DNA from: an uncultured Chitinophagales bacterium
GTDB lineage: Bacteria > Bacteroidota > Bacteroidia > Chitinophagales > JAHDHT01
Direction of reading: 5' to 3'
Assembly: GCA_938023075.1 (NCBI GenBank)
Contig: CALHDG010000102.1
Coordinates: 1 to 52,521, forward strand
DNA length: 52,521 nucleotides
Position numbers and translations under genes: made by a program. Below the pieces are notes generated by a model. The model worked only from the letters and a program-made list of their open reading frames with translations, was not told where the DNA came from and did not search any database. Of this stretch, positions 46,065 through 52,521 are shown piece after piece. The number at the start of each line of letters is the position of its first letter. Position 1 is the stretch's first letter.

Positions 46065-46215
46065 TGTTTTTTAGAAGCTAAACACTCAACAACTAAAAAA
46101 CACCCGTCCCGCTTTCCGTTCCAATCTTTTTGTTCCGCTCTGCTCCACAAAAAGGATTTCCTCTGCAATCGGGGCTATTTTGGAGGCTTCGTGCTTCGTT
46201 GCAAAGGCTTTTTTT
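46065..46215 (+). repeat. Family H element, copy 7
   Basis: TTTAGAAGCTAAAC, CCCGTCCCGCTTTCCGTTCC, arm AATCTTTTTGT, loop TCCGCTCTGCTCC, partner ACAAAAAGGAT, TTCCTCTGCAATCGGGGCTA and GTGCTTCGTTGC. It has the CTTTTTGT arm type, shared only with copies at 44.1, 47.5 and 48.3 kb. Confidence 0.9.
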
Positions 46216-46267
46216 GTGAGTTGGAAACGCACTCACCTACAATCCAGACGAACAAGTAGTACACATA

Positions 46268-46298
46268 TTGCGTACACTCAAGAAAAGCAGTATATTTG
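46268..46298 (+). promoter_or_regulatory. Candidate promoter of higBA locus 1
   Basis: TTG (46268-46270), 20-nt spacer, TATATTTG (46291-46298). It ends only 4 bp before the GTG start of higB, implying a leaderless or nearly leaderless transcript if both calls are right. Confidence 0.55.
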
Positions 46299-46302
46299 CT
46301 AA

Positions 46303-46635
46303 GTGAAGGTCAGAATAATCAAGTGGAAAAACGTCTTAAATTATTGTGAATCAAACAAAAAGATGCTAAAAGCATTCAATAGGTTCTATGATGTAGCTAA
46401 TGAAGCTACTTGGTCAAACCCACAACAAATTATTCAAGCCTTTAATAATTCGGATTTAGTTACCTGTAAAAAGCAAAAAACCACTCGAATTGTATTTAAT
46501 GTTGGGCAAAACAAGTACAGATTAGTAGTCGGATATTACTTTGCTAAGAAAGAAACAATTCTCTATGTAAAATTCGTTGGTACTCACAAGCAATATGATG
46601 CAATTGATGTATGCAAAGTTGAAATGTTCAAATAA
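46303..46635 (+). CDS. higB: HigB-type toxin (RelE-like mRNA interferase)
   Basis: 110 residues, GTG start. RIIKWKNVLNYCE, RIVFNVGQNKYRLVVGYYF and LYVKFVGTHKQYDAID are the conserved HigB blocks. It cleaves mRNA on translating ribosomes when not held by its antitoxin. Appears complete. Antitoxin gene follows 9 bp downstream; toxin-first order is typical of HigBA. Confidence 0.92.
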   Translation: MKVRIIKWKNVLNYCESNKKMLKAFNRFYDVANEATWSNPQQIIQAFNNSDLVTCKKQKTTRIVFNVGQNKYRLVVGYYFAKKETILYVKFVGTHKQYDAIDVCKVEMFK

Positions 46636-46644
46636 AGGAAAACA

Positions 46645-47046
46645 ATGAGATATAAAAAGATAAAATCAATGGAACAGTATAACCAGTACTGTGAAAGACA
46701 CGAAAAGCTGACCTACAAAGACTACGAGGGAAACATAGAAGAAATAGAATTGATTCAAATTCTAATTGATGAATATGAAAGCAGAACAATTGAAAAGCCA
46801 AATGGAATGAATCCTGTTGAAATGATTCAGTATTTAATTGATGAGAACGGTCTATCCAAATCTCAACTTGCAAACCAACTGCAAGTATCAAAACAACTTA
46901 TCACGGACATTTTGAACTACCGAAGAAACATTAGCAAAACTATGGTCAATAAACTCTCCGAACGATTTTGCCTAAACCCATCGGCATTTAGCAAACCGTA
47001 TAATCTGAAGAACTCAAAACCAAAAAAAATTAGACAAACAGTATAG
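46645..47046 (+). CDS. higA: HigA-type antitoxin, XRE HTH
   Basis: 133 residues. The N-terminal half is acidic and helical; the C-terminal HTH reads LSKSQLANQLQVSKQLITDI with LNYRRNISKTMVNKLSERF, the usual HigA XRE fold. It neutralises HigB and probably represses the promoter. Complete and next to an intact toxin gene. Confidence 0.92.
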   Translation: MRYKKIKSMEQYNQYCERHEKLTYKDYEGNIEEIELIQILIDEYESRTIEKPNGMNPVEMIQYLIDENGLSKSQLANQLQVSKQLITDILNYRRNISKTMVNKLSERFCLNPSAFSKPYNLKNSKPKKIRQTV

Positions 47047-47149
47047 AAGGAAGGACTATAGTTAACAAAATATGATCACGGTATACCTTAGTGGGATTCG
47101 CCGGATGTATTCATTCCATTATAACCAATTAAAAAAAAAGGAAACTAAA

Positions 47150-47352
47150 GTGAGTAAAATAATAGTTATCATTCCACTTTTTTCAAGTATTTTCTTTGCA
47201 GGTTGTTTTAAATGGGCGGCGAGAGCAAAAGACAAACTTCCAAAACAAACTGCCTTACATAAAACATATAATTATAATGGAAAAGTAATAATAATTGGTG
47301 CAGGAGCTTCTGGATTGGCAGCTGCAAAAGTATTAGAACAAAACAATATCCC
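47150..47352 (+). pseudogene. Flavin amine-oxidase lipoprotein, 5' fragment
   Basis: GTG start gives MSKIIVIIPLFSSIFFAGC, a lipoprotein signal peptide, then [20 protein letters not shown] and the FAD loop [20 protein letters not shown]. The frame is cut after KVLEQNNI by a family J hairpin at about 47353, leaving only the dinucleotide-binding start. A second, longer copy begins at 48654; the shared part is nearly identical. Confidence 0.8.
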
Positions 47353-47585
47353 ACTCTCGGCGAGATTTGCAATCTCGCCGCAACTTTATTTAAAAAACCA
47401 AAGCCAGCATTTGTAATGCGACCTGTTTAATACAAATCTACTAAAAAAAACGTTCAGCAAAAAACCAACAACGAAGCACCGAATCCACCAATCTAAACCC
47501 GATTGCAGCGGTATCCTTTTTGTGGAGCAGAGCGGAACAAAAAGATTTAGCGGAAAGCGGGACTACGCCAATAAAATGCAGGTTC
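47353..47585 (-). repeat. Composite J+H repeat, copy 2
   Basis: Family J hairpin arms GGCGAGATT/AATCTCGCC at 47359-47379, GCATTTGTAATGCGAC, an intermediate 75 bases, and an H core at 47496-47562 with arms CTTTTTGT/ACAAAAAG. It begins inside the amine-oxidase reading frame. Confidence 0.85.
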
Positions 47586-47782
47586 TAATTAACCAGGAAT
47601 TTAGTACTATTGAAGGCAACTGGGAATAATTGAAAAAGCTTGCCTTTTCGTTTTTGAAACCATTCATAACTAAAATCTAATCTTCCATTTTTCTTTTCAT
47701 GTGGTATGGTCAATTCAAGTCTTTTTAGTTACCAACTAAAACTTCTATAGAGAATCTACTTGAAATTGTTTAAATTTGAACA

Positions 47783-48019
47783 ATGCGTGCAGTAGAACTT
47801 AAACAAAAGATTACAGACCAACTTTCAAAAATTGATGATGTTGATTTTTTAAATGGAATGGTCAATTTATTAGAAAACAATGCTCCAAATCAATTGTATA
47901 AGTTGAGTACTTACCAGGAAAACCGGATTGAAGATGCCAGAAAGGAATTTGCAGCAAGGAATACTTCATCAGATGAACATGTGCAAGATAATGTTGCTAA
48001 ATGGCTGCAATCGAAATAA
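47783..48019 (+). CDS. Antitoxin candidate paired with ParE-like toxin
   Basis: 78 residues: MRAVELKQKITDQLSKIDDV, a helical N-terminus, and an acidic, Asn-rich C-terminal tail ending NVAKWLQSK. Small proteins with this opening pair with ParE/RelE toxins in Bacteroidota. The toxin gene starts inside its last codons (19-nt overlap). No HTH is evident. It is intact although its toxin is truncated. Confidence 0.7.
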   Translation: MRAVELKQKITDQLSKIDDVDFLNGMVNLLENNAPNQLYKLSTYQENRIEDARKEFAARNTSSDEHVQDNVAKWLQSK

Positions 48020-48198
48020 GATGGACTTCGGCGGCAGAAGCTGATTTAATAGATATAATGGAATTTTATTATGAAAGAAATGACAATATTGATTATAGCC
48101 TAAAAATAAATGATAACATTAAGTCGCATATACAGCTTTTAAAACAACATCCCTTTTTAGGAAGGCCAACTAAGCATAAAAATGTTCATTCTCAATAA
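48001..48198 (+). pseudogene. Truncated ParE/RelE-type toxin
   Basis: IEIRWTSAAEADLIDIMEFY, then YSLKINDNIKSHIQLLKQHP and FLGRPTKHKNVHS correspond to the first 60 or so residues of ParE (AxxDLxxIxxYxxER...LxxxPxxGR). The C-terminal strands (usually RxxxxxxYxIxY...IxILRIxHxRR) are replaced by the J+H composite repeat at 48187. It is probably inactive. Confidence 0.8.
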
Positions 48199-48425
48199 TT
48201 ACAACCAAAGCAAGCATTTGTAATGCGACATTATTGCCAATAACTTTTCCAGAATCACCTCTTTTTAAAATGAACGTTTCGCAAGCGCAAACTACCAACG
48301 AAGCAGCGAAGCCTCCAACCTAAACCCGATTGCAGCGGTATCCTTTTTGTGGAACGGAGTGGAACAAAAAGATTTAGCGGAAAGCGGGACTACCTTTTCA
48401 ACGAAGTAAATTGTTCGTTTTCTAA
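48187..48425 (-). repeat. Composite J+H repeat, copy 3
   Basis: CATTCTCAATAATTACAACC, AAGCATTTGTAATGCGACAT and an H core (48322-48390) repeat the order at 43966-44210 closely. The GCGAGA hairpin itself is missing here; the break lies at the toxin junction. Confidence 0.85.
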
Positions 48426-48653
48426 TTTAAAAAACGAGTCTAAAAAGTAAAACTACTCCTTTTTTAAACTCCTTTTTTTCAATCTCTAATCTCGCTGAGC
48501 GTAAGGCTATTTTTGAGGCTTCGGCTTTTCATAGAAAGGTTCGTATAGTCAAATCAAAATATCAACATTTTGATTAACTTGTCAGATATTTTAGATAGAA
48601 TTATCTTAAAAGATTAGAACAGCATTAAAACGAACAGTATTGAAATAAAAAAT
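48426..48653. repeat. Partial family H element (right end), plus gap
   Basis: AAGGCTATTTTTGAGGCTTCGG near 48502 and ATCAACATTTTGATTAACTTGTC near 48588 match the right half of family H. The remaining bases hold no gene. Confidence 0.5.
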
Positions 48654-49290
48654 ATGAAAGAATTATTCAGTTGGTCATTTATAACTTTACTGGTTTTAAG
48701 TTTTCTTTTTTCAAGTTGATTTAAATGGGCGGCAAGAGCAAAAGACAGACTTCCAAAACAAACTGCCTTACATAAAACATATAATTATAACGGAAAAGTA
48801 ATAATAATAGGTGCTGGAGCATCTGGTTTGGCAGCTGCAAAAGTATTAGAACAAAACAATATCGATTACCTAATTTTAGAAGCTACCAATAGATATGGTG
48901 GACGTTTGAAAAAAGATACCACTTTAGCTGACTTTCCAATTGATGTTGGTGCGGAGTGGATTCATAGTGCACCAATTACTTTAAACGTATTAAAAGGAAA
49001 AAAAGGTAACGAAATTGATGAAGAACTCATCCCTAATTATTAATAGTTTACTCAATGATTTAGACCAAATGTTTCAAGGAAAAGCATCTGCCGCATTTAC
49101 CGGAAATTATATAATTGAAAATTGGGGGCAACATAAATTTACACAAGGAACCTGGACACAAGCCATTCAAGAAAAAAAATCACAATTAAAAATACTCAAC
49201 AAAGCACTAAAAAATAAAGTCTATTTTGCTGGAGAAATTTATGATGTATATCGGCAAATGGGTGTGCCTGGTGCAATATTGTCTGGTTAA
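48654..49290 (+). pseudogene. Flavin amine-oxidase lipoprotein pseudogene
   Basis: A signal peptide MKELFSWSFITLLVLSFLFSS is followed by TGA at 48717-48719 exactly where copy 1 has its lipobox Cys codon TGT; the frame then continues [44 protein letters not shown] and [11 protein letters not shown] to a stop at 49043. The C-terminus reappears in another frame (to 49290), LLNDLDQMFQGKASAAFTG ... KVYFAGEIYD ... MGVPGAILSG. The middle of the enzyme (probably more than 150 residues) is deleted. Confidence 0.85.
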
Positions 49291-49327
49291 TATTCTATTG
49301 ATAAATTACTAACAGATGAACAATAAT

Positions 49328-49350
49328 TCTCGGCGAGATTGCAAATCTCC
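49328..49350. repeat. Family J hairpin, degenerate copy
   Basis: TTCTCGGCGAGATTGCAAATCTCC between the amine-oxidase pseudogene and hxlR-like gene; one arm has lost bases. Confidence 0.6.
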
Positions 49351-49368
49351 ATAAAACTCATCAAGATG

Positions 49369-49797
49369 TCATTTGATTATTTTGATGTCTTGAATCATCG
49401 AATTATATCGTTTCTTTACAGTAGATATAATCAATGACCTTTCTAAATCCAATCCCTCAATATCATTAATTTGATTGAATTTACGCAAGTGCTTATCTCC
49501 CCAAATGCTTATATCAACAAGAATTGAGGACAACTCAATCGCCTTCTCAGTAAGCAGGTAAATATTTTCTTTTTTGTTGTTTGCCTGCTTTTGCTTAGTA
49601 ATTAAGTTATAGGAAGTTAATAATTTTAAGCGGGAAGAAAGAATACTTGGAGCAATCTGCTCATCTGATGAGGAAAATTCCTTGAATGTCATTTTATGAT
49701 GCAATAGCATATCTCGTAAAATAAGTAAAGACCATTTATCACCAATTATATCTAATGTTGAAGCTATCGGGCAACCTGAACGAAAATTACTTTTCAT
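49369..49797 (-). CDS. HxlR-family transcriptional regulator
   Basis: 142 residues. MKSNFRSGCPIASTLDIIGDKWSLLILRDM is typical, with the redox-type Cys at residue 9, then the winged helix (ILSSRLKLLTSYNLITKQKQ). HxlR proteins often sense electrophiles or oxidants and regulate a divergent enzyme gene. Here an alpha/beta hydrolase gene is transcribed away from a shared 80-bp region with two operator-like repeats. Confidence 0.9.
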   Translation of the reverse strand: MKSNFRSGCPIASTLDIIGDKWSLLILRDMLLHHKMTFKEFSSSDEQIAPSILSSRLKLLTSYNLITKQKQANNKKENIYLLTEKAIELSSILVDISIWGDKHLRKFNQINDIEGLDLERSLIISTVKKRYNSMIQDIKIIK

Positions 49798-49811
49798 TTT
49801 TTTGAAATTAT

Positions 49812-49860
49812 TACTACTGTTTTGATAGTAATTATTACTTTTGCTATTATTTTAATAGTA
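49812..49860. promoter_or_regulatory. Paired operator-like repeats in hxlR-hydrolase intergenic region
   Basis: TACTACTGTTTTGATAGTA (49812-49830) and TGCTATTATTTTAATAGTA (49842-49860). Both fit TRCTAYTRTTTTRATAGTA, an imperfect palindrome, with starts 30 bp apart (about three helical turns). The second lies 18 bp from the hydrolase start codon. Confidence 0.6.
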
Positions 49861-49877
49861 AAAATAGAAATTTTTCG

Positions 49878-50852
49878 ATGATTAACCAAGATAAATTAAC
49901 CAAAATCAATTTGTACGATAAGCTAAATGCTGCTTTTGTCAGTCTCATAACTCCCGAAATGTCAGGGTTGAATAAAATCAGAAAGCAAAATTCTTATTCA
50001 AAAGAACCTACTTTAAAACAACCATTTGACATGCCATTAGAATTCATTTCTATAGACGGAGTTAAAATAAGAATGGCAAAATCTGTTATTGATAGTCAGC
50101 ATAAAGAAACAATTGTTCTGTTATCTGCCTTTCCGCACACTATCATTGCCTATTCACCAATATGGGAAACTTTAAAAAAAGACTATAACCTTTATACCTA
50201 CGATTTGCCAGGATTTGGTGCAAGTGAAACGAAATCTGAATATATGTCCTTTAAGTTTCAAGGGAACTTTTTAAATTCTTTTTTGACACATTTTGATATT
50301 GGAGATTCACATTTAGTTGCTCCTGATGTTGGTATGGCAAGTGCATTGTCGTATGTTATCAACCATAAAAACAAAATAAAATCATTGATGATTGGTGACG
50401 GACCTGCTGTATTGCCTGCATCTGAACCGAGCATTATGAAAAAAATGGTGCATTCGAGTTTTTGGCGGACTATGTTCATCATTGCAGGAAGTGGTGCTTT
50501 GATTGAATCTGCAAAGAACTTAGGGAATGTCAAATATGTTCCAAATAAATATGAAATATCAGACTATAAAAAATCACACAAAGGAAAAGTAGCCAACAGT
50601 ATGAAGTGGTTTAAAAAGTACCCCGAAGCCTTAAAAGATATTGACAGCAATCTGAAAAACATCCAAATACCTACAAAAATATTTTGGGGAGCACATGAAG
50701 CTATTTTACATAAAGAAAATGGAATAAACCTAAACAAACGAATGCCTAATAGCGAACTTGAAATATTCGAAAATTGCGGACATTTTGTTTATCAGGATGA
50801 TTACCCCAAATTTATCAGGTTGATACAAGCTTGGGTCGAAAAACATCAATAA
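49878..50852 (+). CDS. Alpha/beta hydrolase with Asp in nucleophile position
   Basis: 324 residues. DLPGFGASE (109-117) and the elbow HLVAPDVGMASALSY place Asp at 150 where serine hydrolases have GxSxG, as in epoxide hydrolases and haloalkane dehalogenases. Acid Asp/Glu and His follow in KIFWGAHEAILHKE and ENCGHFVYQDD. No HGxP oxyanion loop is present, but AFPHT is at 85-89. A dehalogenase or epoxide-hydrolase activity is inference. Divergent from an HxlR regulator that may control it. Confidence 0.85.
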   Translation: MINQDKLTKINLYDKLNAAFVSLITPEMSGLNKIRKQNSYSKEPTLKQPFDMPLEFISIDGVKIRMAKSVIDSQHKETIVLLSAFPHTIIAYSPIWETLKKDYNLYTYDLPGFGASETKSEYMSFKFQGNFLNSFLTHFDIGDSHLVAPDVGMASALSYVINHKNKIKSLMIGDGPAVLPASEPSIMKKMVHSSFWRTMFIIAGSGALIESAKNLGNVKYVPNKYEISDYKKSHKGKVANSMKWFKKYPEALKDIDSNLKNIQIPTKIFWGAHEAILHKENGINLNKRMPNSELEIFENCGHFVYQDDYPKFIRLIQAWVEKHQ

Positions 50853-50864
50853 AACGATATCTAT

Positions 50865-50985
50865 TCTTTACGAGATTGCAATTCTCACCGTAATTGTATC
50901 GTAACATTTGTACAAACTTATCGCATTATAAATGCTTGCTTTAGTTTTTAAAATATAGATGCGGCGAGATTGAAAACTCCGCCAA
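50865..50985 (+). repeat. Family J repeat, copies around 50.9 kb
   Basis: ACGAGATTGCAATTCTCACCG (50870-50890), then ACTTATCGCATTATAAATGC TTGC (50917-50940) and GCGGCGAGATTGAAAACTCC (50961-50980). The stretch from 50914 to 50956 is repeated almost exactly at 52479-52521. Confidence 0.75.
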
Positions 50986-51171
50986 GAGTGAAGATAAATT
51001 TTATCATTTGTAAATGAAAAAATCGTTTCAAAATGCTTAACTCATAATAACTTATCGAAATAGCTTGATTTTTTTGATTATATAATAGATATATCCATAA
51101 TTTTAGATGTAAACCTAATATAGATTGCAAAAATTTGTTGCACAATAGACAACTTTGGTTTAAATTGCAGT

Positions 51172-51669
51172 GTGAGAATACATCTGATTAAAGAAAAGAC
51201 AATTTATGAGTACATTACATCAAACCCGGAGGCAGAATCAGGTTTTAAGAATTGGCTAAAGATTATAAATGGTTCAACATGGCATTTGCCCTCTGATGTA
51301 CTGAAATCTTTCAATTCAGCTGATATACTTGGAAATGGAACAAAACGTGTTGTATTCAATATCGGTGGAAACAAACACCGGTGCATATGTACTGATACCA
51401 AATTGACCATAAAATGTAAGACAAATTTCGTTTTATTGTTGGCGATATTTTCGTTAAAAATACTCGCCGTAGCCGTTGGCTATGCCTGCGTTTTTTATCT
51501 CAATCTCAACAAAATAAATTCAAAATTTTAGTGTCACTTTTTATAATCAAATTGGTATTACTCATTTGGTAAAGCGTTTGTTCATTTGTTTATAAATTGG
51601 ATTGGAACTCACTTACAATATAATAAAATTTGTGATCAACAATTACAATACACAGTTTCAAAATATTGA
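51172..51669 (+). pseudogene. higB toxin gene interrupted by a family B element
   Basis: GTG start; RIHLIKEKTIYEYITS through KRVVFNIGGNKHRCICT follows HigB. A 162-bp element enters at 51396 and introduces an early stop near 51531. After the element the same frame resumes YSFGKAFVHLFINWIGTHLQ and YNKICDQQLQYTVSKY, stop at 51667-51669. Removing the element plus one 3-bp duplication restores the frame and gives 21 residues between NK and GTH, the same as in the intact higB at 46303. Confidence 0.88.
51396..51557. mobile_element. Family B fold-back element in higB, 162 bp
   Basis: TACCAAATTGACC at the left and ATCAAATTGGTA at the right are inverted. TGA (51393-51395) and TTA (51558-51560) flank it; a TTA duplication with one later substitution is the simplest reading. 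The length equals the copy at 43689-43850. Confidence 0.9.
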
Positions 51670-51670
51670 T

Positions 51671-52105
51671 ATGGTAAAACAATTCAAAATAATTAGAACA
51701 AAAAAACAGTACTATGAATACTGTAACTTACTTGAAGAACTTGTCAAAACCAATAAGAAAAAGGATTTAGATGACATTGAACTTTTGACGCTTCTAATCA
51801 AAAAATGGGATAATGAAAACTTGCCAAAATTGGATACTGACCCAATTGAATTGATTAAGGCACTTATGGAAGAAAATAAAATTAAAGCAATTGATCTTGC
51901 AAGAATATTAGAAGTAAATAAAAGTACAGTTTCGAGAGTGCTTAACTATCAAAAAGGCCTTTCAAAAAAATCAATTCGAATTCTTTCGGAGCATTTTTGT
52001 ATTGCACAAGAAGCTTTAAATAAATCTTACAAATTGAAGAATGAAATTAATAGAAAATTCAAAAATGCTTCATTGATGAATACTGTAAAAGAAATGGCAG
52101 GGTAA
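51671..52105 (+). CDS. higA: HigA-type antitoxin, XRE HTH (partner of broken higB)
   Basis: 144 residues from the ATG at 51671, one base after the old higB stop; an upstream start at 51602 lies in the interrupted toxin frame. The HTH is IKAIDLARILEVNKSTVSRV with LNYQKGLSKKSIRILSEHF. Closely resembles the antitoxin at 46645 in layout. Intact although the toxin is not; its promoter may now lie in or near the inserted element. Confidence 0.88.
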   Translation: MVKQFKIIRTKKQYYEYCNLLEELVKTNKKKDLDDIELLTLLIKKWDNENLPKLDTDPIELIKALMEENKIKAIDLARILEVNKSTVSRVLNYQKGLSKKSIRILSEHFCIAQEALNKSYKLKNEINRKFKNASLMNTVKEMAG

Positions 52106-52117
52106 AAAGCACTCGAC

Positions 52118-52270
52118 ATGATCAACATAATGAAAACAAAATATGACGAAGGGATTGAATATGTTGCTATCAGATGCCTAAAACAAGTAAAAACTATTAA
52201 TGAAGTATCTGATATTATCGGATTACTAAGGAATGATGAGAAAATAAAAAGGAAGATGAACGAGGGCTAA
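52118..52270 (+). CDS. Small ORF, possible gene remnant
   Basis: A 50-codon frame: MINIMKTKYDEGIEYVAIRC, LKQVKTINEVSDIIGLL, then RNDEKIKRKMNEG. The last residues are read from TAAGGAATGATGAGAAAATA, which matches a family A left end (52227-52246), so the original gene may have been cut there. No family recognised. Confidence 0.35.
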   Translation: MINIMKTKYDEGIEYVAIRCLKQVKTINEVSDIIGLLRNDEKIKRKMNEG

Positions 52271-52521
52271 CAACTAAGGCTTCGATGGGTCGGCACAACC
52301 AACAATGAAGCCCCTGTTGCACGGATGCCGCCAAGCGGATTTTAATACTATGGTATATCGTTAATTTGGTAAGGTTATCTGATAAGGATTGATGCTTAAA
52401 TATACCAAATTTCCATTGAAAGCCTACCTCCTCCATTATTTCGCAGTATAACGTTGTACGTTGAAAATGGCATTTGTGCAAACCTATCGCATTACCAATG
52501 CTTGCTTTAGTTTTTAAAATA
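52271..52521. repeat. Terminal gap with family J copy at window edge
   Basis: No gene is seen. CACTATGGTATATCG-like words near 52348 may be decayed element ends. From 52479 the sequence matches 50914-50956 (CGCATTACCAATGCTTGC, then TTTAGTTTTTAAAATA) and runs off the window, so the J repeat continues outside. Confidence 0.6.

Noticed and set aside
51602-51670. Upstream start for the second HigA antitoxin
   Set aside because: These codons belong to the 3' end of the interrupted higB read in a different frame; the ATG at 51671 fits the family N-terminus.
43883-52521. Integron cassette array (attC sites) as explanation of J repeats
   Set aside because: No integrase gene and no GTTRRRY/RYYYAAC ends were seen, and gene orientation is not uniform (hxlR is reversed).

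Overview
The window looks like a chromosomal segment from a member of the Bacteroidota. The evidence is AT-rich DNA, two secreted proteins with C-terminal type IX secretion (T9SS) sorting domains (one type A, one gliding-motility/type B), candidate promoters of the Bacteroidota form (TTG plus TAnnTTTG), little sign of Shine-Dalgarno sequences, and several gene types common in this phylum (long PurF-like protein, LytS/LytTR pair, DUF922, ATE-like transferase, S9A peptidase). I cannot place it below phylum with confidence. No rRNA, tRNA, CRISPR array, intact transposase or integrase was recognised.

Left part (about 1-38.4 kb) is mostly ordinary chromosome: a crotonase, a T9SS cargo, a PLP desulfhydrase/deaminase coupled to protein-isoaspartate methyltransferase, a Sel1-repeat protein, a HicB-HicA-like pair, a long amidophosphoribosyltransferase-like protein, an IorAB-type molybdenum oxidoreductase, an MBOAT acyltransferase with an SGNH-like partner, pyrH-frr, exonuclease III, a 966-residue PKD/T9SS protein, prolyl oligopeptidase, a PPP-type phosphatase, an AAA+ chelatase-like ATPase, an ATE-like protein, a methionine-type aminotransferase overlapping an omega-amidase-like nitrilase, FkbM methyltransferase, SDR, GNAT, a frameshifted lipoprotein, 3-hydroxyacyl-CoA dehydrogenase and a PAP2-like membrane protein. 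Repeats sit mainly in the gaps between genes.

Right part (about 38.4-52.5 kb) is a repeat-rich accessory region. It holds remnants of DUF4345 and HxlR genes, a luciferase-domain (DUF5519-like) lipoprotein, a decayed REP-associated tyrosine transposase (RAYT), a LytS/LytTR two-component pair, a Crp/Fnr regulator with an Hsp31-like protein, two HigBA loci (one toxin broken by an insertion), an antitoxin with a truncated ParE toxin, two amine-oxidase pseudogenes, and an HxlR regulator divergent from an alpha/beta hydrolase.

The strongest unexplained signal is a set of interspersed palindromic elements. Family H (at least ten copies) has conserved outer blocks (CCCGCTTTCCGCT and ACCGCTGCAATCGGGG) around stem arms that differ between copies yet stay complementary. 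Family A is a fold-back element of 156-157 bp and family B one of 162 bp; they share an internal core, create 3-bp A/T-rich target duplications, and one A copy is inserted exactly inside another. Family J is a RAYT-REP-like hairpin pair that travels joined to H and marks the edges of one- or two-gene modules in the right part. Several insertions cut genes, and a 162-bp B element inside a higB toxin can be removed on paper to restore the frame exactly. All family names and similarity claims come from reading the sequence and from memory of the families; no database search was run.
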